This document shows, piece by piece, positions 1-8,646 of a stretch of 64,000 nt of DNA (position 1 is its first letter; each line of letters opens with the position of its first letter). A model generated the notes under the pieces. It saw nothing but the letters and a program-made list of their open reading frames with translations, did no database searches and had not been told where the DNA came from. The DNA comes from Kitasatospora sp. NBC_01250 (lineage in GTDB: Bacteria; Actinomycetota; Actinomycetes; Streptomycetales; Streptomycetaceae), in contig NZ_CP108476.1 in the NCBI RefSeq assembly GCF_036226465.1, positions 5,704,001-5,768,000 of the forward strand, given 5' to 3'. The translations under genes and the position numbers were made by a program.

Positions 1-701
1 GTCAGCGACAGCCGCAGCTCCTGGAGCCGGCGCGGCACCCGCACCGCCCAGCCCTTGTCCCGGAAGTGCCGCTTGATCTCGCCCACGATGGTCGGGGTGG
101 CGTAGGTGGAGAACTCCACCCCGCGCTCGTGGTCGAACCGGTCCACCGACTTGATCAGCCCGATGGTGGCGACCTGGGTGAGGTCGTCCAGCGGCTCGCC
201 GCGGTTGCGGAACCGCCGGGCCAGGTGTTCGACCAGCGGGATGTGCATCCGGACCAGCTGGTTGCGCAGCTCGACCCGCTCGGCCGAGCCCTCGGGCAGC
301 GCGGCCAGCCGCACGAACAGCGCCCGGGCGGCCTCCCGGTCCGGGGCGGCCGTGCGGTGCCCGACCACCTGGGCGGGCAGCGAGGCCTGGACCACCTCGG
401 TCAGCTCCTGCTCGGCCCCGCCCGCGGCCTCCCCGCTGAGGTCGTCCGCGTCCGCCGTCGGGCGGCTGGGCGCCGTCGGCTCCGGCATCGGGTCGGTCGG
501 TTGGCTCATCCGCTGGGAGTCCTTCGAGTACGCGTCGTGGGTGGCGGCGGCGGGTGCGGGCACGGTACGGCGGCGTGGGCCGGCGTGGCCGCTCCCGGGC
601 ACGGCGGCGCCGTCGGCGGGCCCGTGGCCCGGCACCGCTTCCGTGGGCAGGCCGTCCACGGGCCGCGCTCCGGCGGCAGAGTTGCGATCCAGATCACTCA
701 C
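1..701 (-). CDS. sigH: SigB/SigF/SigH-family RNA polymerase sigma factor, C-terminus cut by window edge
   Basis: Reads leftward off the window, so only about 233 residues are visible. Region 2 is clear: NQLVRMHIPLVEHLARRF, then DDLTQVATIGLIKSVDRFD, then FSTYATPTIVGEIKRHFRDKG, the signature of the SigB/SigF stress and sporulation group. GTG at 701 follows a GGGGATCGCC ribosome site and adds a 64-residue Ala/Pro/Gly-rich extension; an in-frame ATG at 509 follows AAGGA and would give a short form. The gene lies behind an RsbW-like anti-sigma factor, as in S. coelicolor ushX-sigH, where several SigH forms are known. The neighbouring sodN, malic enzyme, kgd and lon genes also fit that locus, hence the symbol. 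Orthology to SigH rather than SigF or another paralogue is inferred. Confidence 0.85.
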   Translation of the reverse strand, partial: MSDLDRNSAAGARPVDGLPTEAVPGHGPADGAAVPGSGHAGPRRRTVPAPAAATHDAYSKDSQRMSQPTDPMPEPTAPSRPTADADDLSGEAAGGAEQELTEVVQASLPAQVVGHRTAAPDREAARALFVRLAALPEGSAERVELRNQLVRMHIPLVEHLARRFRNRGEPLDDLTQVATIGLIKSVDRFDHERGVEFSTYATPTIVGEIKRHFRDKGWAVRVPRRLQELRLSL

Positions 702-781
702 GGCGATCCCCCGTTCCGTTCCGGGAGCGCCCGGGCCGCCGGCGCGGCCGGGCCATCACATTGGTTGTACCGCGACCGGGC

Positions 782-809
782 TCCGGAGCGGGAACGACTC
801 CGCTCCGGA
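782..809 (-). terminator. Intergenic hairpin between anti-sigma and sigma genes
   Basis: TCCGGAGCGG (782-791) pairs perfectly with CCGCTCCGGA (800-809) around an 8-base loop. It sits 30 bases past the anti-sigma stop and about 80 bases before the sigma GTG. It has no U-tract, so it may be a weak terminator, an attenuator or an mRNA stabiliser that sets the ratio of anti-sigma to sigma. Confidence 0.5.
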
Positions 810-838
810 AGCGGCCGTGGCGCGGCCGGGAGGCCGGC

Positions 839-1324
839 TCACGGCTGGAGGATCGACCCGCCGCGCTTCTTGTGCAGGCTGATGCTGACCGTGCGGTCCT
901 CGGCCACCGAGGACTCCACCTCGCCGGCCAGTGCGGAGAGCACCGTCCAGGCGAAGGTGTCCCGCTCGGGCGCCCGGCCGTCGGTGGTCGGGGCCGAGAC
1001 GGTGACTCTCAGCGCATCGCCGACCAGCCGGAACTCGCAGGTGAGCACCGAACCCGGCACCGCCTGCTGGAGCAGGATGGCGCAGGCCTCGTCCACCGCG
1101 ATCCGTAGGTCCTCGATCTCGTCGAGGGTGAAGTCCAGGCGGGCTGCGAGACCGGCCGTGGCCGTGCGCAGGACCGAGAGGTAGGCGCCCTGGGCGGGCA
1201 GCCGCACCTCCACGAAGTCCTTTGCCGTCTCGGCAGTCTCAGCCGTCTCGGCGGCCTCGGCCGCTTCGGCGGGCTGGTCCGCCCGGTCGTCCAGGCTCCC
1301 GGGATCGCCGTCGGTCTGGGACAC
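839..1324 (-). CDS. RsbW-like anti-sigma factor (HATPase_c family), 161 aa
   Basis: Compact GHKL/HATPase-fold protein. The core from about residue 50 shows FVEVRLPAQGAYLSVLRTAT, LDFTLDEIEDLRIAVDEACA, and a C-terminal beta sheet ending in a Lys/Arg tail. A low-complexity linker of repeated Ala-Glu-Thr lies near residues 20-45. GTG at 1324 is chosen because AGGAGG lies five bases upstream (1330-1335). RsbW-type proteins bind and inhibit the cognate sigma factor and phosphorylate an anti-anti-sigma partner. The sequence DEACAILL replaces the usual Asn-containing N-box, so kinase activity is not assured. The location directly upstream of the SigB-like gene indicates a partner-switch pair equivalent to UshX/PrsH of S. 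coelicolor. Confidence 0.85.
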   Translation of the reverse strand: MSQTDGDPGSLDDRADQPAEAAEAAETAETAETAKDFVEVRLPAQGAYLSVLRTATAGLAARLDFTLDEIEDLRIAVDEACAILLQQAVPGSVLTCEFRLVGDALRVTVSAPTTDGRAPERDTFAWTVLSALAGEVESSVAEDRTVSISLHKKRGGSILQP

Positions 1325-1440
1325 CCTCACCTCCTGGGTGACGCGCTGTGCTGGTGACCCAAGGGCCGCGGCACGTTCTGTTGCTTGGCTCAACTGCTTC
1401 GCCCCAACTGTCTTGAGGGGTGGTGCGGTACGTCCCAGTC

Positions 1441-1466
1441 CTACCCAACAGGTCGGCGCCGGACGC
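1441..1466 (-). promoter_or_regulatory. Possible SigB/SigH-type promoter upstream of the anti-sigma gene
   Basis: On the minus strand GCGT, 16 bases, then GGGTAG resembles the SigB-like consensus GNNT-N14-16-GGGTAY, with the last position mismatched. It lies about 117 bases before the anti-sigma GTG. Autoregulation by the encoded sigma factor would be normal for this family, but the match is short. Confidence 0.25.
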
Positions 1467-1526
1467 GGGCCGTCCGCCGAGACGTTACCGCGATCGGCCG
1501 ACGGATGTCGCGACCCTGGACCGGAT

Positions 1527-2039
1527 TCACCCCGCGGGCTGCGGGTTTTCATCTGCACTGACGGGTTCTGCGGTGCCCAGCTCACGCAGCGCCGGGCCGG
1601 TCAGCCGGAAAACCGTCCACTCGTCCATCGGCTGGGCGCCGAGTGCCTTGTAGAACCCGATCGAGGGCTCGTTCCAGTCCAGCACCGACCACTCCAGGCG
1701 GCTGCAGCCGCGCTCCACGGCGATCCGGGCGAGCTCGGTGAGCAGGGCCTTGCCGTGCCCGCCCCCGCGTGCGCTCGGGCGCACGTAGAGGTCCTCCAGG
1801 TAGATCCCGTGCGTCCCGGTCCAGGTGGAGAAGTTGCGGAACCAGAGCGCGAAGCCGACGGTCGTGCCCGTCCCGTCCTCGGCGATCAGTGCGAAGACCG
1901 CCGGCTGCTCGCCGAACAGCGCCTCGCGCAGTTGCTCCTCGGTGGCCTTGGCCTGGTCCAGGGCCTTCTCGTACTCCGCCAGTTCGCGGATCAGCTCGAT
2001 GATGGTGGGAACGTCCTCGACGACAGCGGTTCTGATCAT
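1527..2039 (-). CDS. GNAT family N-acetyltransferase (diamine acetyltransferase-like), 170 aa
   Basis: Complete GNAT fold: N-terminal MIRTAVVEDVPTIIELIREL, central VGFALWFRNFSTWTGTHGIY and LEDLYVRPSARGGGHGKALL, where R-x-x-G-x-G/A binds acetyl-CoA, and C-terminal LEWSVLDWNEPSIGFYKALG. The F-x-N-x-S-T-W and LEDLYV features are typical of the SSAT/diamine N-acetyltransferase branch, so a polyamine or amino-group substrate is likely but unproven. The ATG at 2039 is the first codon that begins the conserved beta strand; upstream codons read through the sodN terminator. It transcribes toward the anti-sigma gene, 202 bases away. Confidence 0.85.
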   Translation of the reverse strand: MIRTAVVEDVPTIIELIRELAEYEKALDQAKATEEQLREALFGEQPAVFALIAEDGTGTTVGFALWFRNFSTWTGTHGIYLEDLYVRPSARGGGHGKALLTELARIAVERGCSRLEWSVLDWNEPSIGFYKALGAQPMDEWTVFRLTGPALRELGTAEPVSADENPQPAG

Positions 2040-2074
2040 GCTGCCGAGCGTACTTGGCTCCCCCGAACGCGCGA

Positions 2075-2102
2075 TGCCCCTCACTCCACGGAGTGAGGGG
2101 CA
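2075..2102 (-). terminator. sodN terminator hairpin
   Basis: A perfect 13-bp inverted repeat, TGCCCCTCACTCC (2075-2087) against its complement (2090-2102), lies 20-47 bases past the sodN stop. It closes the sodN transcript and separates it from the GNAT gene. In S. coelicolor the sodN 3' UTR gives rise to a regulatory small RNA, so the 2075-2121 segment matters beyond termination. Confidence 0.85.
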
Positions 2103-2121
2103 CCGATGACGCGGGCGGCGA

Positions 2122-2517
2122 TCAGGCCTGCTTGGTCTCCCAGAAGATCTTGTCGATCTGGGCGATCAGGTCGAGCAGCGCCTGGCCGGTGGCCGGGTCG
2201 GTCGAGGCCTTGGTGGCCGAGGCGGCCTTCAGGGCGTCGTTGAAGAGCTGGTGCAGCTGCGGGTACTTCTCGAAGTGCGGGGCCTTGAAGTAGTCGCTCC
2301 ACAGCACCGAGAGGTGGTGCTTGACGGCCTCGGCGCGCTGCTCCTTGATGATGATGGCGCGAGCGCGGAAGTGCGCGTCCTCGTTGGCCTGGTACTTCTC
2401 CTGAGTGGCCTTCACCGACTCGGCCTCGATACGGGCCTGCGCGGGGTCGTAGACGCCGCACGGAAGGTCGCAGTGGGCGTGAGCCGTGACCCGCGGGGCG
2501 AACAGACGAGAGAGCAT
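2122..2517 (-). CDS. sodN: Nickel-type superoxide dismutase SodN, 131 aa
   Basis: The mature N-terminus HCDLPCGVYDPAQARIEAES is the nickel hook: His1, Cys2 and Cys6 are the Ni ligands. A 14-residue leader MLSRLFAPRVTAHA precedes it and must be removed to expose His1. The rest is the four-helix bundle of NiSOD, and the length matches the Streptomyces family. ATG at 2517 has an AAGGAAGGA ribosome site. The enzyme dismutes cytoplasmic superoxide as a hexamer. The divergent neighbour sodX encodes the leader protease. In Streptomyces sodN is induced by nickel and opposes sodF through Nur. Family assignment is essentially certain. Confidence 0.98.
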   Translation of the reverse strand: MLSRLFAPRVTAHAHCDLPCGVYDPAQARIEAESVKATQEKYQANEDAHFRARAIIIKEQRAEAVKHHLSVLWSDYFKAPHFEKYPQLHQLFNDALKAASATKASTDPATGQALLDLIAQIDKIFWETKQA

Positions 2518-2717
2518 GGAAAGTCCTTCCTTAGATCGTCTTCCCGGGGCTGAGATTACCCCGCGGCGCCTCGAATCTCGCGGCCGGGACAGGGGCCTAG
2601 GGCAAAAGGCGGAGTCGGAACCGGTCGATATCGGGCACGCGTTGTCCATGCGGGATGCTGGTCTCTGCCCGGCCGACGAGCGGCGGGCGCAGCCGGTGCG
2701 ACGAGGAGGCGGGCACG

Positions 2718-3194
2718 ATGGCGGCGATGCGGCGACGTGACACTGACGCAGACCCAGAGCCGGTGGAGAGCGCGGGAGGTGGGCTGCTGCCGTTCGGCCT
2801 GATGGACGTGGCCGGGCCGTCGATGGTCCCGACCCTGTACCACGGCGACCGGGTGGTGGTCAGGTACGGAGCCCGGGTGCGGCCCGGCGCGGTGGTGCTG
2901 GTGCGGCACCCGCTGCGGCAGGACCTGCTGGTGGTCAAGCGGGCCACCGAGTTGCGGGCCAAGGGCTGGTGGCTGCTGTCGGACAATCAGTTCGTCGAGA
3001 GCGACAGCCGGGAGTACGGCGCGGTACCTGACGATCTGGTGCTCGGCCGGGTGCTGCTGCGGATCGCGCCGAACCCGGTCTGGCTGGCCCCGGCGGGCTG
3101 GCTGGAACGGCTGCTCTGTACCAGGCCGCTGGGCCGCTGGCCGGGTCTGGCCGCCCGGTTCGGTGTCTTCAGGCGCCTGCGTCCGGAGCTGTAG
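2718..3194 (+). CDS. sodX: Nickel-type superoxide dismutase maturation protease SodX, 158 aa
   Basis: S26 (signal peptidase I-like) protease with catalytic Ser in VAGPSMVPTL (about residue 35) and general-base Lys in LVVKRAT (about residue 74). The box LLSDNQFVESDSREYGAV matches S26 region E. It is short and lacks a convincing N-terminal membrane anchor, as expected for SodX, which clips the SodN leader in the cytoplasm. ATG at 2718 follows GAGGAGG by eight bases. It is divergent from sodN across a 200-base intergenic region, and its 3' end overlaps the convergent CGNR gene by 26 bases. Confidence 0.93.
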   Translation: MAAMRRRDTDADPEPVESAGGGLLPFGLMDVAGPSMVPTLYHGDRVVVRYGARVRPGAVVLVRHPLRQDLLVVKRATELRAKGWWLLSDNQFVESDSREYGAVPDDLVLGRVLLRIAPNPVWLAPAGWLERLLCTRPLGRWPGLAARFGVFRRLRPEL

Positions 3195-3828
3195 CCGGCC
3201 CGGTCGCGGTGGTGGCCGGACCGGCCGCGGCGGTACCCGGATCGGTGCCGGCCAGGGCGGCCGCGGCCTCCTGGCGCTTGCGGGCCCGGTAGGCGGCCAC
3301 GTTGGCCCGGGTCGCGCAGCGGTCCGAGCAGTAGCGCCGCGAGCGGTTGGTCGAGGTGTCCAGGTAGGCGTTGCGGCACGGCGCGGCCTGGCAGATGCCC
3401 AGCCGGTCGGCGCCCAGCTCGGTCAGGTGGATCGCCAGACCCATGCAGGCCACCGCGGTGAAGGTCGCGGTGGCGCTCGGCGCGTTGTCCGCCAGGTGCA
3501 GGTGCCAGCGCGGCCGGCCGCTCTCGTCCAGGTGGTCGTGGCCCGAGACCAGCGGGCTGACCGGGTACTCGACCATCAGGGCGTTCAGCAGGTTGACGCC
3601 GGCCACCTCGTCGCCGCCCGCCGCGGCCTCGAAGACCGCGCGCAGCCGGGCCCGCACCGACCGCAGCCGGGGCACGTCGGCGGGTTCGGCCAACTGGGCG
3701 CCGCGCGAGGCCGGGCTGCTGAACAGCGCGCGGACCGCGTCCACGCTGACCAGCGTGTCGGTGCCGCGCTCCGGCTCCTCGCTGTTCACCAACCGAACGG
3801 CGAAGTCGGCGTACAGGGCGAGCTCCAC
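3169..3828 (-). CDS. CGNR zinc-finger (ABATE domain) putative regulator, 219 aa
   Basis: The N-terminal two thirds resemble the ABATE stress-induced domain. The C-terminal zinc finger runs from RLGICQAAPC to YCSDRCATRANVAAYRARKR with Cys at about 146, 151, 167 and 171 in the C-x4-C-x15-C-x3-C spacing of the family; the CGNR signature itself reads CATR here. An Ala/Thr/Gly-rich tail follows. GTG at 3828 has GGAGG seven bases upstream. Members are presumed DNA-binding transcription regulators, and the target is unknown. An inverted repeat just upstream may be its operator. Confidence 0.85.
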   Translation of the reverse strand: MELALYADFAVRLVNSEEPERGTDTLVSVDAVRALFSSPASRGAQLAEPADVPRLRSVRARLRAVFEAAAGGDEVAGVNLLNALMVEYPVSPLVSGHDHLDESGRPRWHLHLADNAPSATATFTAVACMGLAIHLTELGADRLGICQAAPCRNAYLDTSTNRSRRYCSDRCATRANVAAYRARKRQEAAAALAGTDPGTAAAGPATTATGPATAPDAGA

Positions 3829-3854
3829 CGGAAATCCTCCGCGAATACGTAACG

Positions 3855-3879
3855 GGTAACCAGCTTTAAGCCTATTACC
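3855..3879 (-). promoter_or_regulatory. Inverted repeat in the CGNR gene promoter
   Basis: GGTAA (3855-3859) and TTACC (3875-3879) flank an AT-rich 15-base spacer in an otherwise GC-rich region, 27-51 bases before the CGNR start. It may overlap the promoter and serve autoregulation. The arms are only five bases. Confidence 0.3.
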
Positions 3880-3898
3880 TCGGCCGGGAAATGACGAA

Positions 3899-3922
3899 GG
3901 CGCCGACCACCGGGCCGGCGCC
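3899..3922 (-). terminator. Terminator hairpin after the amino-acid ABC operon
   Basis: GGCGCCG (3899-3905) pairs with CGGCGCC (3916-3922), about 40 bases downstream of the ATPase stop. It is a GC-rich stem without a U-tract, common in Streptomyces. Confidence 0.55.
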
Positions 3923-3962
3923 GTCCCGCCCAGGGCACCTCCAGGGCGCCTTCAGCGCACCC

Positions 3963-4757
3963 TCAGAGCACCTTGGACAGGAAGGCCTTGGTGCGCTCGT
4001 GCTGCGGATTGCCGAGCACCTCGCGCGGGGTCCCGGACTCCACCACCGTGCCGCCGTCCATGAAGACCAGCGCGTCGCCCACCTCGCGGGCGAAGCCCAT
4101 CTCGTGGGTGACCACGATCATCGTCATGCCCTCCTGGGCCAGGCCGCGCATGACGTCCAGCACCTCGCCGACCAGCTCGGGGTCGAGTGCCGAGGTGGGC
4201 TCGTCGAAGAGCATCAGCTGGGGCTCCATGGCCAGCGCCCGGGCGATCGCCACCCGCTGCTGCTGGCCGCCGGAGAGCTGGGAGGGGTAGCTGTCCGCCT
4301 TGTCGGACAGGCCCACCCGTTCCAGCAGGGCCCGGGCCCGGTCCCGCGCGCCCGCCCTCGGCTCGCCCTTGACCTGCACCGGCGCCTCGACGATGTTCTC
4401 CAGCGCGGTCATGTGCGGGAAGAGGTTGAAGTGCTGGAAGACCATGCCGATCTCCCGGCGCTGCAGCGCGACCTCGCTGTCCCGCAGCTCGTAGAGCCGG
4501 TCGCCCTTCTGCCGGTAGCCGACCAGGTTGCCGTTCACGTAGAGCCGCCCGGCGTTGATCTTCTCCAGGTGGTTGATGCAGCGCAGGAAGGTGGACTTGC
4601 CGGAGCCGGACGGGCCGACCAGGACGAACACCTCGCCCTGGCGCACCTGGAGCTCGATGCCCTTGAGCACCTCCACCAGGCCGTACGACTTGTGCACCTG
4701 TTCGGCCTTGACCATCGGCGCGGTCGGCGGGCCGGCGGACTTCAGCGGGTCGCTCAC
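3963..4757 (-). CDS. Polar amino-acid ABC transporter ATP-binding protein (GlnQ type), 264 aa
   Basis: Complete ABC ATPase: Walker [10 protein letters not shown] (about 48-56), Q-loop in [18 protein letters not shown], signature [16 protein letters not shown], Walker [13 protein letters not shown], and switch His in [13 protein letters not shown]. The NLFPH and [10 protein letters not shown] wording is that of the GlnQ/HisP/ArtP polar amino-acid group. GTG at 4757 overlaps the permease stop by GTGA, so translation is coupled. With the permease and lipoprotein upstream it forms a canonical importer. The substrate cannot be told from sequence alone. Confidence 0.95.
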   Translation of the reverse strand: MSDPLKSAGPPTAPMVKAEQVHKSYGLVEVLKGIELQVRQGEVFVLVGPSGSGKSTFLRCINHLEKINAGRLYVNGNLVGYRQKGDRLYELRDSEVALQRREIGMVFQHFNLFPHMTALENIVEAPVQVKGEPRAGARDRARALLERVGLSDKADSYPSQLSGGQQQRVAIARALAMEPQLMLFDEPTSALDPELVGEVLDVMRGLAQEGMTMIVVTHEMGFAREVGDALVFMDGGTVVESGTPREVLGNPQHERTKAFLSKVL

Positions 4758-5728
4758 AGGTGACCGCCTCCTTCGAGACCGGGGACCACATCCGGCGTGC
4801 TGGGCCGCACCGGGCGGCCGTGGAACAGGCCGCGCAGCCGCTGCAGCGGCGTCGGGGGCAGCACCCGGTTGGCGCCCCGGGCGTAGTGGCGTTCGATGTA
4901 GTACTGGAAGACCGTGAGGATCGAGGTCAGCAGCAGGTACCAGAGGCTCGCCACGATCAGCAGCGGGATGGTCTGGAAGGTGCGCGAGTAGATGTCGTGG
5001 GCCGCGCCGAGCAGCTCGACCAGGGAGATCGAGTACGCAAGCGAGGTGGTCTTCAGCATCGAGATGGTCTCGTTGCCGGTCGGCGGGATGATCACCCGCA
5101 TCGCCTGCGGCAGGACGATCCGCCGCATCGTCCTGGCCTGGCTCATGCCGAGCGCGTGCGCGGCCTCGGTCTGGCCCAGCGGGACGGACTGGATGCCGCC
5201 GCGGACGATCTCCGCCATGTAGGCGGCCTCGTTCAGGCCGAGCCCGAGCAGCGCGGCGGTGAAGACCGGGATCAGCTGGTTGGTGGACTCGGACCAGAAG
5301 CTGCTGCCGAACGGGATGCCGATCGACAGCCGGGGCCACAGCGAGCCCATGAACTCCCAGAACAGCAGCTGGACCAGGACCGGGGTGCCGCGGAACACCC
5401 AGATGTAGAACCAGGCGGTCCCCGACAGCAGCGGATTGGGCGACAGGCGCATGATCGCCAGGACGACCCCGCCCACCACACCCATCAGCATCGCGAGCGC
5501 GGTCAGCTCCAGCGTGGTGACCAGGCCGTTCATGATGGTGGGATGGAACAGGTACGTGCCGACGACGTGCCATTGGAAGGCTTTGTTGAAGAGCAGGGCG
5601 TGGATCAGCATCGCCGCGAGCACCGCGACGACGACGGCTCCGGCCCAGCGGCCGGGGTGGCGGACCGGTACGGCCTTGATGTCCTCAGGCCGCTTCCTGG
5701 TCGCCGACCCCTGATCGGACTGGTTCAC
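4754..5728 (-). CDS. Polar amino-acid ABC transporter permease (HisM/GlnP type), 324 aa
   Basis: Has the membrane segment [17 protein letters not shown] near residue 30, then the his/glu/gln/arg permease domain: [38 protein letters not shown], and the EAA loop [20 protein letters not shown], which docks with the ATPase. The N-terminal extension of about 30 residues contains VPVRHPGRW, also found in the permease at 39039, so the two are paralogues. ATG at 5728. It lies 31 bases after the binding-protein gene in the same operon. Confidence 0.94.
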   Translation of the reverse strand: MNQSDQGSATRKRPEDIKAVPVRHPGRWAGAVVVAVLAAMLIHALLFNKAFQWHVVGTYLFHPTIMNGLVTTLELTALAMLMGVVGGVVLAIMRLSPNPLLSGTAWFYIWVFRGTPVLVQLLFWEFMGSLWPRLSIGIPFGSSFWSESTNQLIPVFTAALLGLGLNEAAYMAEIVRGGIQSVPLGQTEAAHALGMSQARTMRRIVLPQAMRVIIPPTGNETISMLKTTSLAYSISLVELLGAAHDIYSRTFQTIPLLIVASLWYLLLTSILTVFQYYIERHYARGANRVLPPTPLQRLRGLFHGRPVRPSTPDVVPGLEGGGHL

Positions 5729-5759
5729 GGTGGCCCCAGGGGAGTAGGTCGGGCGTCGG

Positions 5760-6683
5760 TCAGCTGCTGGCGCCGTTGATCACGGACTGGTTGACGGAGC
5801 CGGCCTGGACGCCCCACTTGGTCAGGATCGACTTGTAGACACCGTCGGCCATCAGCGAGGTCACCGCGCCCTGCACGGCTTTGGTCAGCGGCGAGTTCTT
5901 GGCGACCACGATGCCGTAGGGCGCGGTGTCCGTGGTGCTGCCGATCTTCTCCAGCTGGCCGCCGGTCTGCTGGACCGCGTAGTCGACCACCGGGGAGTCG
6001 GCGAGCATGACGTCGTCGCGGCCGGCCACCAGCGCCTGCGTGACGTCGGTCTGCAGGTCGAACTTGTCGCCGCCGTTCGGGACGGTCGGCTTGCCGGCCT
6101 TCTGGCAGGCGGGGTTGATCACGTTCGTGATCTCGTCGGCCTGGGTGGTGCCGGTCTGCACCGCGACCTTCTTGCCGCACAGGTCGTTCGGGTCGACGTT
6201 CGCGGGGTTGCCCGCCTTGACCGCGGTGCTGGTGCCGGCGGAGAAGTAGGTCACCATGTCGACGGTGGCCTCGCGGTCCTTGGTGTCGGTGAAGGAGCTC
6301 ATGCCGAGCTGGTACTTGTTCGCCGTGATGCCGGGGATGATCGAGGTGAAGTCGGCGTTCTGCACCTCGGCGGTCAGACCCAGGGTCTGCGCGACGGCCT
6401 TGGCCATGTCGACGTCCATCCCGACGATGTTCCCGTTGGCGTCCTTGAACTCGTTGGGCGCGTACGAGGCGTCGGTGGCCACCACGAGCTTGCCGCTCGC
6501 CTTGACGTCGGCCGGCAGCAGCGAGGCCAGCGAGGCCACGGCGCTGGGGGTGGGGATCGCCGACGAACCGGCGGAGCTGCTCGTGCTGCTGCTACTGCTG
6601 CTGCAACCGGTGACGACCAGGGTGCCTGCGGCGAGCAGGGCACCGAATCCGGCGGGACCGGAGCGGCGGGTGCGGATTCGCAT
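5760..6683 (-). CDS. Amino-acid ABC transporter substrate-binding lipoprotein, 307 aa
   Basis: Lipoprotein signal: basic MRIRTRRSG, hydrophobic stretch, then lipobox LVVTGC with the lipidated Cys at about 27, followed by a Ser-rich tether. The mature part is an SBP_bac_3 domain (SLLPADVKASGKLVVATDAS, GMDVDMAKAVAQTLGL, ATVDMVTYFSAGTS). First gene of the operon; ATG at 6683 follows AGGAGG. It delivers a polar amino acid to the permease/ATPase pair downstream. Specificity is unknown. All three binding proteins in this window share the PADV motif before the first strand. Confidence 0.93.
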   Translation of the reverse strand: MRIRTRRSGPAGFGALLAAGTLVVTGCSSSSSSTSSSAGSSAIPTPSAVASLASLLPADVKASGKLVVATDASYAPNEFKDANGNIVGMDVDMAKAVAQTLGLTAEVQNADFTSIIPGITANKYQLGMSSFTDTKDREATVDMVTYFSAGTSTAVKAGNPANVDPNDLCGKKVAVQTGTTQADEITNVINPACQKAGKPTVPNGGDKFDLQTDVTQALVAGRDDVMLADSPVVDYAVQQTGGQLEKIGSTTDTAPYGIVVAKNSPLTKAVQGAVTSLMADGVYKSILTKWGVQAGSVNQSVINGASS

Positions 6684-7355
6684 GGGAGCCTCCTGCTCGA
6701 GCGGAGCACTCGGCACAGCAAAAAGTGGATAAAGCGATAGCTCCGCGGCATGTGCAGTCAGGTTCTCACCGGAGGTCAGCTTCCGCCCGGTGGTGGGGTC
6801 TGGGTGTGCGACGTCCCAGGTGACGGCGGAGTGAGGTCCGCCACGGCCACCGGCGCCCATCTGCCGCGCCGGGTGGCGGGTGTGTCAGAATCTGGTATCG
6901 GGTGACCCCCGACACCGAACAGAGACCACCGGTTCGCCACAGAGCCGGGGTGCCGAGGACCGGAAGTCGACGACGCCGACTCCGTATCCGAAGCGCCGGT
7001 TCCCCTCCAGGCCTCTGTTCACTCCTGCGGGTGCGCGTACCGAATCGCCGTCGATGCCACCGGTACTCGGGTTCTTCCGAAACCCGAGCGCCGCCATGGA
7101 GGCTCACGGGGTGAACAGTGCGTGACGAGGAATCCAAGGCACAGGTGCGGTGCCGATTCCCGGGCCTAGGCTCAGCGCTGACGTGCAACGCAGGCGGTAG
7201 ACAAAACCCTCATCCGAGGGCGCAGTTCGACGCGCCCCCGGCCTCCCGGGTCCCGGGTCCGTGACAGCGGATCCGGGGGCTTGAGTTTTCCCGGAACAGG
7301 CCGACCGCGCTCGGGCCGGTGCCCTCACCGAACCGAACATGACGAAGAGGTCATC
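6684..7355. other. 672-base intergenic region between divergent ABC operon and malic enzyme
   Basis: No credible gene. It must hold the two divergent promoters. A hairpin, CTCGGGTT (7066-7073) against AACCCGAG (7081-7088) with a 7-base loop, is the only clear structure. Short open frames here lack codon bias and ribosome sites. I recognise no riboswitch. Confidence 0.5.
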
Positions 7356-8552
7356 GTGGCAGCGGAGCTCATTCACCCTCGTACCCCGGACACCGACGCC
7401 CCCGTCGACGCCGTCTTCGCGCTTCACCGCGGCGGCAAGATGGAGGTGCGCGCCACGGTTCCGGTGCGGGACGCGGACGATCTGTCCCTCGCCTACACCC
7501 CCGGTGTTGCACGCGTCTGCACCGCCATCGCCGAGCAGCCCGAGCTGGTCGACGACTACACCTGGAAGGCCAACACGGTCGCGGTGGTCACCGACGGCAC
7601 CGCCGTGCTGGGCCTGGGCGACATCGGCCCGCAGGCCTCGCTGCCGGTGATGGAGGGCAAGGCGATCCTGTTCAAGCAGTTCGGCGGGGTGGACGCGGTC
7701 CCGATCGCGCTGGACTGCACCGACGTGGACGCGATCGTGGAGACCGTGGTCCGGCTCGCCCCGTCCTTCGGCGGCGTCAACCTGGAGGACATCTCGGCGC
7801 CCCGCTGCTTCGAGATCGAGCGCCGGCTCCAGGCGGCGCTGGACATCCCGGTCTTCCACGACGACCAGCACGGCACCGCGATCGTCACCACCGCCGCGCT
7901 GTGGAACGCCGCCAAGGTGACCGGGCGGGAGATCGGCGCGCTGCGCGCGGTCATCTCGGGCGCCGGCGCGGCCGGCATCGCGATCGCCAAGATGCTGGTG
8001 GCCGCGGGCATCGGCGACGTGTCGCTCTGCGACCGGCGCGGCGTGGTGCACCAGGGCCGCGAGGACCTGACCGACGTCAAGGCCGAGATCGCCGAGCTGA
8101 CCAACAAGGCCGGCCTCAAGGGCTCGCTGGTCGAGGCGCTTCAGGGGGCGGACGTCTTCATCGGCGTCTCCGGCGGCACGGTGCCCGAGGAGGCGGTGGC
8201 CACCATGGCCAAGGACTGCCTCATCTTCGCGATGGCCAACCCGAACCCGGAGATCCACCCCGAGGTCGCCGCCAAGTACGCGGCCGTGGTGGCCACCGGG
8301 CGCTCCGACTTCCCCAACCAGATCAACAACGTGCTGGCCTTCCCCGGCATCTTCGCCGGCGCGCTCCAGGTGCGGGCCCGGCAGATCACCGAGGGCATGA
8401 AGCTGGCCGCCGCGCAGGCGCTGGCCGCGGTGGTGGCCGACGAGCTGACTCCGCAGCAGGTGATCCCCTCCCCGTTCGACCCGCGGGTGGCCGCCGCGGT
8501 CGGCAAGGCGGTCGCCGAGGCGGCCCGCCGCGAGGGCGTCGCACGACGCTGA
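7356..8552 (+). CDS. NAD(P)-dependent malic enzyme, 398 aa
   Basis: Short (bacterial, about 400 aa) malic enzyme. The malic domain has [18 protein letters not shown], the glycine-rich [20 protein letters not shown], and metal/substrate residues in DDQHGTAIV. The NAD-binding domain has [15 protein letters not shown]. The C-terminal part [20 protein letters not shown] is diagnostic. It oxidatively decarboxylates malate to pyruvate. GTG at 7356 is used because AAGAGG lies five bases upstream; an upstream ATG at 7339 is out of frame. Cofactor preference (NAD or NADP) cannot be set confidently from sequence. Confidence 0.95.
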   Translation: MAAELIHPRTPDTDAPVDAVFALHRGGKMEVRATVPVRDADDLSLAYTPGVARVCTAIAEQPELVDDYTWKANTVAVVTDGTAVLGLGDIGPQASLPVMEGKAILFKQFGGVDAVPIALDCTDVDAIVETVVRLAPSFGGVNLEDISAPRCFEIERRLQAALDIPVFHDDQHGTAIVTTAALWNAAKVTGREIGALRAVISGAGAAGIAIAKMLVAAGIGDVSLCDRRGVVHQGREDLTDVKAEIAELTNKAGLKGSLVEALQGADVFIGVSGGTVPEEAVATMAKDCLIFAMANPNPEIHPEVAAKYAAVVATGRSDFPNQINNVLAFPGIFAGALQVRARQITEGMKLAAAQALAAVVADELTPQQVIPSPFDPRVAAAVGKAVAEAARREGVARR

Positions 8553-8568
8553 TCTACTGACGAGTAGT

Positions 8569-8620
8569 CAGGGCCCGGGCACGCGGCGCAGGTCACACCC
8601 GCCGCTGGTTCCGGGCCCTG
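8569..8620 (+). terminator. Possible terminator after malic enzyme
   Basis: CAGGGCCCGG (8569-8578) and CCGGGCCCTG (8611-8620) are perfect complements separated by 32 bases. A smaller hairpin, CTACT/AGTAG (8554-8567), precedes it. The long loop lowers confidence. Confidence 0.4.
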
Positions 8621-8646
8621 GTGGTCTGCGGCTAGTGTCCGGTGCC

